NCBI RefSeq assembly: GCF_963665245.1
Contig: NZ_OY762267.1
Coordinates: 2,790,001-2,854,000 of the forward strand
Source of the DNA: an uncultured Paludibaculum sp.
GTDB lineage: Bacteria; Acidobacteriota; Terriglobia; Bryobacterales; Bryobacteraceae
Length of the DNA: 64,000 nucleotides
Direction of reading: 5' to 3'
Part shown: in pieces, positions 45,401 through 54,390 of the stretch
Position numbering within the stretch: position 1 is the first letter of the stretch
Layout of the letters: every line of letters begins with the position of its first letter
Notes under the pieces: generated by a model
Told to the model about the DNA's origin: nothing
What the model saw: only the letters and a program-made list of their open reading frames with translations
Databases searched by the model: none
Made by a program: the position numbers and the translations under genes

Positions 45401-47659
45401 ATGTCTGAAGCTAAACTCGATACTCTCGATCTCAGCGGGCCCATCCGCCGCATGACGCCCGCCATGGCCTATCAGCAGGCTCCTCTGGCCCCCGCCACCG
45501 TCATCCTGTCTGAGTCCGAGGCGGACCAGGCCGCCCTGCCGCTGTCCCACTATCTCTGGATCCTCCGCCGCCACGTCTGGACGATCGTGGCGTTTGTCGC
45601 CGTCATGCTCGTGGCCACGGCCCTCGTGAGTCTCCGCCTCACTCCCGTCTATGAATCCACGTCCACGCTCTATGTCGACCGCCAGGAGGCCAAAGGCATC
45701 GTCGGCCAGGAATCCCAGAACCAGGCCTACTCCACCGTCGACGCCGAATCATTCCTTGCCTCGCAGATCCGCCTGATTCAGAGCGACTCGGTCGTCCGCC
45801 CCGTCGCCCAGCGCTACAACCTCCTCGAACGCGAAAAGCAGATCAAACAGGAAGCCGACTCCACCCGCGCCAAAGACGCGCCCATCCTCCTGAAACAGCT
45901 CAAGGTCGCTCGTCCGCCCAACACCTACCTGCTGCAGATCAGCTACCGCTCCACCGATCCACAGCTCGCCGCCGACGTCGCCAACCAGATTGCCCAGAGC
46001 TACATCGAGCACACCTACAACATCCGCATCCGGTCTTCTGTCTCCCTGTCCAGGTTCATGGAACGCCAGATCGAGGAGCTCCGCACAAAAATGGAGTCCT
46101 CCTCCGGCCGTCTGGCCCAAATGGAGCGCGAGCTCAACGTCATCAACCCCGAGGAAAAGACCAACATCCTCTCCTCCAGGCTCCTGCAGCTCAACACCGA
46201 GTACACCAGGGCCCAGGCCGATCGCGTCGCCATCGAAGCCGCCTACGGGTCCACCCGCGCGGGCTCCCTCGAATCCGCGCAGGTCTCCGCCCAGGGCGAA
46301 GCCATCCGCCGCCTCATGGAGCGCCTGAACGAGTCCTCCGAACGCTTCGCCGAGGTCAAATCCCACTTCGGGCCCAATCACCCCGAATACCGCAAGGCCC
46401 AGGCTCAGGTGAAGGAAATACAGGACCAGGTCGATGCCACCCGCCAGAACGCCATCAAACGTGTCGAGGTCCAGTACAACGAGGCCAAGGCCCGCGAGCA
46501 GATGCTTCAGAAGAGCGTCGCCGAGACCAAGAGCGAGTACGACACCCTCAACCTGCGCAGCTTCGAATACCAGCGCGCCAAACGCGAGGCCGACGCCGAC
46601 AAGAACCTCTACGATGAGCTCGTCCGCAAGATCCGCGAAGCAGGCATCAACGCCGGTTTCCAGAACAATATGGTGCGCATCGCCGACATGGCCCGCCCCG
46701 CCTGGAAACCCGTCTTCCCCAGACTCGGCCTCAACCTCCTGCTCGCCCTCCTGTTCTCCACACTGCTCGCCATCGGCATCGCCATCCTCACCGACACTAT
46801 GGACAACACCATCCGCGACCCCGAGCAGGTCACCCGGACCCTGAAGACCCACATCATTGGTACCCTGCCCGCCGTCCGGAATACGAAGGAGCTCGTTCTG
46901 CCCTCCGTGGTCGATGGGGCCGGCGTCCTTCATGCCGATGGGGCGCTCGTCAAGGCGCCCGGCAAGATCGTCGACCGTCAGTTCTCCACTTACGAAGAGG
47001 CCATTCGCACCATCCGCAGCTCAGTCCTCCTCACCGACTTTGACCGGCGCCTGCGCACCCTCCTCTTTACCTCCGCCACCGCCAGCGAAGGCAAGTCCAC
47101 CACCGCCGGCCACCTCGCCTACGCCCACGCCGAACAACAGAAGAAGACGCTGCTCATCGACTGCGATCTGCGCCGCCCCTCGCAGCACAAACTCTTCGGC
47201 ATCCAGTTGCACAACGGCCTCTCCAACGTCCTGAACGGCGAGACCAGTTGGCGTGACGTCATCGTCCATCCCGCAAACAATCCCTATCTGGACATCATCT
47301 CCGCCGGCCCGCCCAGCCGCCGCGCCGCCGACATGATCGGTACCCTCCTCGGCCCCATGATGGAGGAGATGGCCCGCGACTATGACCTCGTCATCCTGGA
47401 CGCCCCGCCGCTCCTCGGCTTCGCCGAGAGCCTCCAGATGGCCAGTTCGGCCGACGGGGTCATCGTAGTCACCCGCGCCGGAGAAACCAGCCGCAAGGCC
47501 GTGGCCGCCGCTCTCTCCACGCTCACTCATCTCCGTGCGAATGTAATCGGACTCGTTCTCAATCAGGTGAAGAAGCACCACTCGGATCACTACTACTACT
47601 ACGGGTATTACGGAAAATACTATAAGAAGTACCAATCCGCCTCGGAAGCAGCCAGTTAG
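45401..47659 (+). CDS. Wzc-like polysaccharide co-polymerase/tyrosine autokinase
   Basis: About 752 residues from ATG 45401. An N-terminal Wzz domain with two membrane helices (VWTIVAFVAVMLVATALVSL near the start, LNLLLALLFSTLLAIGIAI about residue 450) brackets a long coiled-coil. The C-terminal BY-kinase has Walker A ATASEGKSTTAGHLA, Walker A' LLIDCDLRRP and Walker B DLVILDAPPLLGF. The tail is tyrosine-rich (YYYYGYYGKYYKKY), the autophosphorylation cluster. It should control chain length and export of an exopolysaccharide. Confidence 0.93.
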   Translation: MSEAKLDTLDLSGPIRRMTPAMAYQQAPLAPATVILSESEADQAALPLSHYLWILRRHVWTIVAFVAVMLVATALVSLRLTPVYESTSTLYVDRQEAKGIVGQESQNQAYSTVDAESFLASQIRLIQSDSVVRPVAQRYNLLEREKQIKQEADSTRAKDAPILLKQLKVARPPNTYLLQISYRSTDPQLAADVANQIAQSYIEHTYNIRIRSSVSLSRFMERQIEELRTKMESSSGRLAQMERELNVINPEEKTNILSSRLLQLNTEYTRAQADRVAIEAAYGSTRAGSLESAQVSAQGEAIRRLMERLNESSERFAEVKSHFGPNHPEYRKAQAQVKEIQDQVDATRQNAIKRVEVQYNEAKAREQMLQKSVAETKSEYDTLNLRSFEYQRAKREADADKNLYDELVRKIREAGINAGFQNNMVRIADMARPAWKPVFPRLGLNLLLALLFSTLLAIGIAILTDTMDNTIRDPEQVTRTLKTHIIGTLPAVRNTKELVLPSVVDGAGVLHADGALVKAPGKIVDRQFSTYEEAIRTIRSSVLLTDFDRRLRTLLFTSATASEGKSTTAGHLAYAHAEQQKKTLLIDCDLRRPSQHKLFGIQLHNGLSNVLNGETSWRDVIVHPANNPYLDIISAGPPSRRAADMIGTLLGPMMEEMARDYDLVILDAPPLLGFAESLQMASSADGVIVVTRAGETSRKAVAAALSTLTHLRANVIGLVLNQVKKHHSDHYYYYGYYGKYYKKYQSASEAAS

Positions 47660-47700
47660 TGGGGACGTTCGTCCCCCCACTCAAAACGGATGCGATCCCA

Positions 47701-49059
47701 ATGGCAAACTCGATCCCAGGTGGCCCAGGCGTGAACGTCTCCCAGCACCCTGCCCCGCCACACCCGGCCCCGTCGATCCTGACCCCGCGTCTCCTCGGCG
47801 ACCTCCTGGCCCTCTACGGTGTCCAGGCCATGAGCTTCGCCGTACCGCTGTTGACCCTGCCGTACCTCGCCCGCGCTCTCCAACCCGCGGCCTGGGGAAA
47901 CCTGGTCTTCGCCGAAGCCTTCGCTCGCTACACCGCTATCCTCGTTGAGTATGGCTTTCAACTCTCCGCCACTCGCGAGATCGCCCGGGCCCGCCACCAC
48001 CCCGCTCAGCGCGCCGCCCACATCGGCGGTGTCCTGGGCGGCCAGCTCCTGCTTGCCACCGCCGCCCTCTGCGCCATCCCGCCGCTCCTCGTCTGGGGTA
48101 CACCCTTCCACGGCCGCGCTCCACTCCTGGGGCTCGCTCTCGCCTGGGGTCTCGCTCTCGCCACCAGCCCCCTGTGGTACTTCCAAGGTATGGAGCGCAT
48201 GAAGGTCATGGCCGGCATCGACATCACCGCCAAGACCGTCGCTGCGTCCGGACTCTTTCTGCTGGTGCGCCACCCCGGCGACGAAACCCGCGCCGTAGCC
48301 CTTCAGGCCGTCATGGCCATCCTCTCCACCATCGCTGGATTCCTCCTGGCCGCCCGCGAAACCGCCATCCCCCGGCCCTCCCTCGCCGCCGGCTGGGCCG
48401 CCCTCCGCTCCGGTTTCAGCCTGTTCCTCTTCCGCGGCGCCGTCAGCCTCTACACCACCGCTAACGTCCTCATTCTGGGGCTCTTCGCCGCGCCCGCCGC
48501 GGTCGGCATCTTCGGCGGAGCCGAACGTCTCATCCGCGCCGCCATGGCCTGCTTCGCCCCGCTGAATCAGACCTTCTTTCCTCGCATCTCCTACCTGATG
48601 GAACGCGACCCCGCCGCCGCTCGCCGCACGGCGCGCGCGTCCGTGTTCATCATGCTCGCTCTCGGCCTCGGCCTCGGAGCCTTCCTCGCCGCCGCCGCTC
48701 CCTCCATCGTGGCCATCCTCCTCGGCTCTCATTACACCGCCGCCGTGCCCGTCCTCCGCCTTCTTGCCCTGCTCGCCCCGCTCGTCGCCCTCAGCAATGT
48801 CCTCGGCCTCCAGTGGATGCTCCCCCTCAGCCTCGAGCGCGACTTCAACCGGATCCTCGTCGCCGCCGGCCTCTTCAATGTCTTCTGCGCCTGCGTTCTC
48901 GCGCCTCGTTTCGGCGGCCTCGGCATGGCCGCCTCTGTCGTCGCCGCCGAGACCGCCGTCACTCTCGGAGTCCTCTTCAGCCTTCGCCGCCGTGGGCTCA
49001 ACCCACTCTCCATCCCGACGGCCACCACGCCTCAAACCACCGGGATGGCTGCCATATGA
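47701..49059 (+). CDS. Wzx-like oligosaccharide flippase (MATE/MOP superfamily)
   Basis: About 452 residues from ATG 47701, a start 41 bases past the kinase stop. Around 12-14 hydrophobic helices are visible, beginning LLGDLLALYGVQAMSFAVPL. The GLVFAEA-like start, FGGAERLIRAAMACFAPLNQ and FPRISYLMERD are typical of polysaccharide flippases. It should translocate lipid-linked oligosaccharide across the inner membrane. It ends in an ATGA overlap with the mutase gene. Upstream codons from GTG 47659 are less convincing. Confidence 0.87.
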   Translation: MANSIPGGPGVNVSQHPAPPHPAPSILTPRLLGDLLALYGVQAMSFAVPLLTLPYLARALQPAAWGNLVFAEAFARYTAILVEYGFQLSATREIARARHHPAQRAAHIGGVLGGQLLLATAALCAIPPLLVWGTPFHGRAPLLGLALAWGLALATSPLWYFQGMERMKVMAGIDITAKTVAASGLFLLVRHPGDETRAVALQAVMAILSTIAGFLLAARETAIPRPSLAAGWAALRSGFSLFLFRGAVSLYTTANVLILGLFAAPAAVGIFGGAERLIRAAMACFAPLNQTFFPRISYLMERDPAAARRTARASVFIMLALGLGLGAFLAAAAPSIVAILLGSHYTAAVPVLRLLALLAPLVALSNVLGLQWMLPLSLERDFNRILVAAGLFNVFCACVLAPRFGGLGMAASVVAAETAVTLGVLFSLRRRGLNPLSIPTATTPQTTGMAAI

Positions 49060-50222
49060 CGGTCGACTGGCTCATCGTCGGCGCGGGCTTCGCCGGCTCC
49101 GTGCTCGCGGAACGCATCGCCTCCGTTCGCAACGAATCCGTCCTCCTCGTCGATCGCCGCGATCACGTCGCCGGCAACGCCTTCGACACCTTCGACGAAC
49201 ACGGCGTCCTCATCCACCGCTACGGCCCCCACCTCTTCCACACCAACTCCCAGCAGGTCTGGGACTATCTCTCTCAGTTCACGGAATGGCATCCTTACGA
49301 GCACCGTGCCCTCGCGCTCGTCGAAGGCCAGTTCGTGCCCATCCCTTTCAACTTCCAGTCCCTCCGCCTCCTCTGGCCCGAGGACGCGGCGCGCGATCTC
49401 CAAACCCGCCTCATCGCTGAGTACGGCAGCGGCGTCCGGGTCCCCATCCTGCGCATGCTCCAGCACGGCGATGCGGCCATCCGCGAACTCGCCCGCTACA
49501 TCTACGACCACATCTTCGCCGGCTACACCCGCAAACAGTGGGACCTCAACCCCGAGCAACTCGACCCCTCCGTCACCGCCCGTGTCCCCGTTCAGATTGG
49601 CGACGACGACCGCTACTTCCAGGACCGTTTTCAGGCCATGCCGCGCGATGGCTTCACCGCGCTGTTCCGCCGCATGCTCGGCCACCCCAACATCCAAACC
49701 CGTCTCGCCACCGACTACCGGAACCTCTCTCCCTCGGTGCAGTGGCGCCGCATGATCTATACCGGACCTGTCGACGAGTTCTTCGACTACCGCCACGGCC
49801 ACCTGCCCTACCGCAGCCTGCGCTTCGAATTCCGCCACCATGCCGGCGGCCCGTTTCAACCCACGGCCACCGTCAACTACCCGAACTCGGAACCCTACAC
49901 CCGCATCACCGAGTTCAAACATGTGACCGGCCAGGATGTCGCCGGCACCACCGTCGCCGTCGAGTATCCCCAGCCCCACCGTCCGGGCGAGAACGAACCG
50001 TACTACCCGGTCCCGCGCCCCGAAAGCGCCGCCATCCACGAGAAATACCAGGCCGAGATCGCCGCCCTCAACGGCAACCCCCTCTTCCTGGGCCGCCTCG
50101 CCGACTACCGCTACTACAACATGGATCAGGTGGTCGCCCGGGCGCTCAAAGTCTTCGAGGAGATCGAGGGCGGCACCTCAGCCGGCACCGGGTTGGAGGC
50201 CGGACGAGCGCCTACTCTCTGA
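49056..50222 (+). CDS. glf: UDP-galactopyranose mutase
   Basis: 388 residues from ATG 49056 (ATGA overlap with the flippase). The FAD-binding VDWLIVGAGFAGSVLAERIA, RDHVAGNAFDTFDEHGVLIH, RYGPHLFHTNSQQVWDYLSQ and KQWDLNPEQLDPSVTARVP are close to Glf. The C-terminus has GRLADYRYYNMDQVVARAL. It interconverts UDP-galactopyranose and UDP-galactofuranose, so the exopolysaccharide or glycan probably contains galactofuranose. Confidence 0.95.
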   Translation: MTVDWLIVGAGFAGSVLAERIASVRNESVLLVDRRDHVAGNAFDTFDEHGVLIHRYGPHLFHTNSQQVWDYLSQFTEWHPYEHRALALVEGQFVPIPFNFQSLRLLWPEDAARDLQTRLIAEYGSGVRVPILRMLQHGDAAIRELARYIYDHIFAGYTRKQWDLNPEQLDPSVTARVPVQIGDDDRYFQDRFQAMPRDGFTALFRRMLGHPNIQTRLATDYRNLSPSVQWRRMIYTGPVDEFFDYRHGHLPYRSLRFEFRHHAGGPFQPTATVNYPNSEPYTRITEFKHVTGQDVAGTTVAVEYPQPHRPGENEPYYPVPRPESAAIHEKYQAEIAALNGNPLFLGRLADYRYYNMDQVVARALKVFEEIEGGTSAGTGLEAGRAPTL

Positions 50223-50514
50223 ATTCACCCTGCCCGCGCGGAGGGCATGCTGGAACCACGGCACGCTCGCCGGCGAGTACGAAAAGCCCCTCGATGTCCG
50301 TGTTGCCCCGAGAACGGGAATCGCCAACTCCGCCGCACAAGCCCGAATGCTCCCCTTTATGCTGAGGCGCCTGCGGGTGCGCCGGTCGTCCGCCTCGGAC
50401 GGGGCGGGCAGCCCCGGTCCCGCCGGCCCGCCGAATGCTTCAAACTGGAAGCAGACAGATGATAGCGCCGCAAACGAACTCAGGCTCGACATCCACGAGC
50501 CCCTCCTCGCACGC

Positions 50515-50886
50515 ATGACGCCGACACAGCATCGCCTACTCTGGGTCCTTTGGGCCCTCCTCGGCCTCGCCGGTATCGCTTATTCCCTGCTACCCGGCGA
50601 CGTCGCCTCGAAGATTCGCGAGGGCGGGGTGGCCGACCATGCCCTCGCCTTCACGGCCTGGAGTATCGTCGGGGGCATCGTTGCCCGCCGGCATCAACTC
50701 CTGCCCACCATCCTGGCCATGCTCGCCGTGGGCATCTTCATCGAGCTCGCCCAGCGGGCCATCCCCGGCCGCGCCAGCGAGTGGATCGATCTCTTCGAAG
50801 ACTGCTCCGGAATTCTGTTGGGCGCGGGAGCCGTCTCGCTCTGGCGCTACCGGCTATCCAGACCCACCACCGCGCCGCCCGACTAG
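50515..50886 (+). CDS. VanZ-like membrane protein
   Basis: About 123 residues from ATG 50515. Helices are visible in WVLWALLGLAGIAYSLLPG, FTAWSIVGGIVARRHQLLP and LAMLAVGIFIELAQ, and the motif AIPGRASEWIDLFEDCSGIL is the VanZ signature with the RxxxxxDxxxN-like acidic pair. VanZ-like proteins have poorly defined roles; some are linked to envelope glycans. It is 290 bases downstream of glf. A longer upstream start would add a low-complexity segment. Confidence 0.75.
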   Translation: MTPTQHRLLWVLWALLGLAGIAYSLLPGDVASKIREGGVADHALAFTAWSIVGGIVARRHQLLPTILAMLAVGIFIELAQRAIPGRASEWIDLFEDCSGILLGAGAVSLWRYRLSRPTTAPPD

Positions 50887-51021
50887 CCCACTCCAATCGG
50901 AATCCACGTCGGCCGGGCAAAGCGGCGGTCCCGCCCGGCCGCCCGAGGGCAATCCGGAAGTTTTGTCCTCGATCTCTTGAAAGCACCTCCAACTACGGGC
51001 ATAGTGTTCTAGTCCTTCCGA

Positions 51022-51849
51022 ATGTCCATCAGGGGAACCAAAGTGCGGGGATCACTCACACAACTCCAGGGATCCTGGACCATCGCCTCTCTGGAACTCG
51101 ACGGCCAGACCATGCCGGCCACCGCTCACGCCGGCGCCCGAATCCAGATCTCGGGGGCGCGCTTCACCTCCACGGGCATGGGCGCGGTTTACGAGGGTAC
51201 AGTCGAACTCCACGACCCCGCGCCACCCACGACTCACGGGTGGATCGACATGAAGTTCGACAACGGCCCGGAAGCCGGAAACACGAACTTCGGCATCTTC
51301 GACCTCGACGGCGACACCTGGCGCCTCTGCCTGGCCACACGCGGATCGGTGCGCCCCACGGCCTTCACTTCGACGCCCGGCAGCGGAGTCGCCGTCGAGA
51401 CGCTGGTTCGGGACGGCCCGAAAGCCCAGAAGCGCCCGGGCCGGAGCAAACCACGCCAGCCGAAGGAAGCCGCGGCAAAACCAGACCCGCTTACCGCCGC
51501 GTTGCAAGGGGCATGGACCATGGTCTCCGGCGTGGTAGACGGCATCCCGATGGACGAATCCGTGGTTCGCTGGGTCCGCCGGGTCACCAAAGGCAACCAG
51601 ACCACCATCTCGGCCGGGCCCCAGGTGCTGATGGAATTCGAATTCACCTGCGATCCGTCAACGGTTCCAATGACGATCGACTACCGCCACACAGCCGGCC
51701 CGAGTAGTGGGAAAAGCCAGCTCGGCATCTACGAGTTCGAGGGCGCCCTGCTCCGAATCCACACGGCCGCCGCCGGAGCCCCCAGGCCGCGCGACTACAC
51801 GCTGGTCCCTGGCGCCAAAGGGTCCCTAACCACCTGGAAGCGCGCCTGA
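51022..51849 (+). CDS. two-domain TIGR03067-like protein
   Basis: 275 residues, no signal peptide. Two similar halves: residues 12-118 (LQGSWTIASLELDGQTMPAT onward) and residues about 160-275 (LQGAWTMVSGVVDGIPMDES onward). Each opens LQGxWT and carries a DGxxM element, with closing beta strands. This matches the TIGR03067 domain of planctomycetes and acidobacteria, function unknown. The linker between them is basic (KAQKRPGRSKPRQPKEAAAK). It stands alone after the VanZ gene. Confidence 0.7.
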   Translation: MSIRGTKVRGSLTQLQGSWTIASLELDGQTMPATAHAGARIQISGARFTSTGMGAVYEGTVELHDPAPPTTHGWIDMKFDNGPEAGNTNFGIFDLDGDTWRLCLATRGSVRPTAFTSTPGSGVAVETLVRDGPKAQKRPGRSKPRQPKEAAAKPDPLTAALQGAWTMVSGVVDGIPMDESVVRWVRRVTKGNQTTISAGPQVLMEFEFTCDPSTVPMTIDYRHTAGPSSGKSQLGIYEFEGALLRIHTAAAGAPRPRDYTLVPGAKGSLTTWKRA

Positions 51850-52224
51850 CCCACCCGGAGGACAGACACCTCGGTCGGTGCAGGATCCGAAATCCAAAGA
51901 CTCCGCCCTGCCCCGCAACCCTGCAGCGCCCCACCCACATCGCAGCCCGATTCCACTCCGGGCACAGTGTGTACATTGCGGGACGAGTCAGGCCTCTCCG
52001 CCTTTCCAAGGTGCACCGCAGTTCCCCCGGAGAGGAGGGCGCGCGCCGCTCCGAAGCGACGACCAAAGATGGCTCGTCTCCTGATTGCTGCCTTGCTGGC
52101 GCTGCTGGCCATCAGCGACAAGCACGAGAACGCCAGTCACGCCCTCAGCATCGATGAACCCCGCGAAAGTGAGTGGCTGACCCCTTCCCCATGAGCTTTC
52201 GGAATCCGCGGATACTGAGAAACG
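51850..52224. other. low-coding stretch with a possible 41-residue peptide
   Basis: 375 bases with no strong gene. An ATG at 52069 opens a 41-residue frame that begins MARLLIAALLALLA, like a signal peptide, and ends SEWLTPSP at 52194. There is no good ribosome-binding site, so this peptide is weakly supported. Confidence 0.2.
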
Positions 52225-52458
52225 ATGTTCGAACTCGACTTCAGATTTCGCACGGACCGCTCCACCTGGACGGGGACTCAGTATTTCGGCATCTGCCACG
52301 TTACCTGCAAGAAGAGCGAGAAAAACGAGATCTGGCTCAAGCCGGACAAGAACACGCCAGAGCGGTTCCATATTCGGATTGGCCCCTCGTCGACGGAACC
52401 ACTTCCGAGAGACGCAGTCGAGTACATCAAAGATCACATCACGCACGATCGCAAGTGA
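52225..52458 (+). CDS. small protein of unknown function beside the defence pair
   Basis: 77 residues, charged and protein-like (ELDFRFRTDRSTWTGTQYFG, then KSEKNEIWLKPDKNTPER). It is convergent with the helicase gene, their stops 18 bases apart. It is lysine-rich, unlike most neighbours, and has no membrane segment. I do not recognise it. It could be a real member of the accessory region or a leftover. Confidence 0.4.
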   Translation: MFELDFRFRTDRSTWTGTQYFGICHVTCKKSEKNEIWLKPDKNTPERFHIRIGPSSTEPLPRDAVEYIKDHITHDRK

Positions 52459-52476
52459 GCACTGAATGCGCGCTGC

Positions 52477-54390
52477 TCAGGTCGGTATTGTAAGCCCCAT
52501 TTCGTTGATGAAGCGTGATGGCTTCTTAGCCCAGCCGCGGTAGCGGAGTGCGGCGCTGAGCGTGAGTTGTTCTTTGGTTCTGGTGATGGCGACGAAGCAG
52601 TTACGTCGTTCTTCTTCCATTTGTGGGCTGTCGTTGCCTGCCTTGATGCTTTGGAATGATGGGATGTTGTCCTCTGCCATGCCGATGACGTACACGTAGT
52701 CGGCTTCGGTTCCTTTGGCACCGTGAATGGTCATGAGGCGGACGCTGCCTGCTGGTGGGCTGGCCTCTTTGGAGCGCAGATCGAGTTGTTGGAGGAACTG
52801 GTCGAGTCCTGCGTTGCGGTCGATCGTGTGGGCAATGTTCGTTTTGAGTTCGTTCCATGCGGCGCAGTCCTCCGCCAGGTCGTCGTATCCTTCTTCTGTC
52901 GTGAGCTTTTGAAACTGTTGAGCGAAATAGTCCGCAAAGGCAGCGTGATTGTCTGGTCGGCGTCGGAGGCCGGCAATGTACGCACCCGTGGTCTGATGGG
53001 CGATCTCTGTTGATTCGGTGAGGTGGTTCGCCCATATGCCGAGGTAGTCAACGGACGTTTGTTCCGCTTCGTTGATGATGTCTTCGGTGGTATAGACTGC
53101 GCCGGTCATTTCGTTGTACGCATCCACGACGAGGCGGAAGTTGCGTTTGTCCAGTGGGCGCGTGACTTGGTGCAGCGCTGCTTGGAGCCATTGGAAGTGG
53201 GCAGTGAGGAACTGGTCTCGTCGCTGGGCGATGACGGCTGGAACTGTAAGCTCCTTGAGTTGTTGCAGGAGTTTTTCGAGGAGTGCTCTGGTTCGTGCGA
53301 GGACGATCGTGCTTCCCCAGGTGGGCTTGCCTGCGTGCTGTATCGTGGTGGCGATCCCGGCGGCTTCGTCGGTGTCAGTGGGGTACGTGAAGACTCTGAG
53401 GTGTTCAGTCGCGGGTAGTTGGGTGATTGTTCTTCCGGCGAGGAGTGGGGTTTTGTTAGGTGTGCGGGTCGCGTTGTGCGTGACGAGGCGGTTGGCAGCG
53501 TCGACGATGCATGGTGGGCAGCGGTAGTTGGTGGGTAGCTGGATGAGTTCTGGGCTGAAGTCGTTGCGGAAGCGTTCGAGTTGTTGGTAGCTTGCGCCGT
53601 TCCATTCGTAGATGATTTGGTCGTCGTCAGCGACGACGAACACGTTTTTGAACTCGGTTCCGGCGAGTTCTTTGATGATGCGGTATTGTGCCGCGTTCGT
53701 GTCTTGGAACTCGTCGATCATCCAATACTGGTACGTGCGTCGGTAGCTCGCTGCAATCGCTGGGTATCTAGTAATGAGCTGGTGGGTTTGGAGGAGGAGT
53801 GAGTTGAAGTCGAGTGCGTTGAGGCGTTGGAGTTCTTCTTCGTACAACGCGTATGTTCTCGCGTAGCGTCGCCCTTGGTCCTGATCGCGAAAGAGCTTCG
53901 GTGCGGTTTCTGGTGTGGCGAAGCGGTTCATGAGTCCGTCGATCGTGCGCAGAATCTGGGTTTCGTCTTGCCCGAGTGGCTTGGTGTCCGGGTCGCGTTT
54001 GATTGCGTCACGCAGGATTTGGCGTCGATCTTCGTCAAGTGCGTAGATGGTGAAGTCTGATTGGATGCCGATGTGCGATCCGTGTTGCCGAAGGATGTGT
54101 GTGCAAAAGGCGTGGAAGGTCCCGATGAAGAGTCGTTCTTCGTTGTCCGGGCACAGGACGCTCACTCTGGTCGTCATTTCGTCGGCGGCTTTGTTGGTGA
54201 ACGTGAGTGCGAGGATGCGGAAATTCTTGGTCGACGACTCTTCGATCAACTTGGCGATGCGGGTGGTGAGGACTCGGGTCTTTCCTGATCCCGGCCCGGC
54301 GAGCACGAGTGCGGGGTTGTCCTGCCAGTCGACTGCGTGCCGCTGGAGGTCTTTGAGTTCGTTGAGTGCTTGTTCGTACTGTGTCGTCAT
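52477..54390 (-). CDS. gajB: UvrD/Rep-like helicase, GajB-type (Gabija)
   Basis: 637 residues, superfamily 1A helicase. Motifs in order: Walker A VLAGPGSGKTRVLTTRIAKL; DEFQDTN (motif II); VVADDDQIIYEWNGA (III); LPTNYRCPPCIVDAANR (IV); VRLMTIHGAKGTEADYVYVI (V); and CFVAITRTKEQL (VI). It unwinds or translocates on DNA. The start overlaps the OLD nuclease stop as ATGA, so the two are translated together. Length exceeds the shortest GajB described, fitting a fuller 1A/2A/1B/2B helicase. The combination with an OLD nuclease is that of Gabija. An assignment to this system is inference from order and motifs, not a test of defence. Confidence 0.82.
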   Translation of the reverse strand: MTTQYEQALNELKDLQRHAVDWQDNPALVLAGPGSGKTRVLTTRIAKLIEESSTKNFRILALTFTNKAADEMTTRVSVLCPDNEERLFIGTFHAFCTHILRQHGSHIGIQSDFTIYALDEDRRQILRDAIKRDPDTKPLGQDETQILRTIDGLMNRFATPETAPKLFRDQDQGRRYARTYALYEEELQRLNALDFNSLLLQTHQLITRYPAIAASYRRTYQYWMIDEFQDTNAAQYRIIKELAGTEFKNVFVVADDDQIIYEWNGASYQQLERFRNDFSPELIQLPTNYRCPPCIVDAANRLVTHNATRTPNKTPLLAGRTITQLPATEHLRVFTYPTDTDEAAGIATTIQHAGKPTWGSTIVLARTRALLEKLLQQLKELTVPAVIAQRRDQFLTAHFQWLQAALHQVTRPLDKRNFRLVVDAYNEMTGAVYTTEDIINEAEQTSVDYLGIWANHLTESTEIAHQTTGAYIAGLRRRPDNHAAFADYFAQQFQKLTTEEGYDDLAEDCAAWNELKTNIAHTIDRNAGLDQFLQQLDLRSKEASPPAGSVRLMTIHGAKGTEADYVYVIGMAEDNIPSFQSIKAGNDSPQMEEERRNCFVAITRTKEQLTLSAALRYRGWAKKPSRFINEMGLTIPT

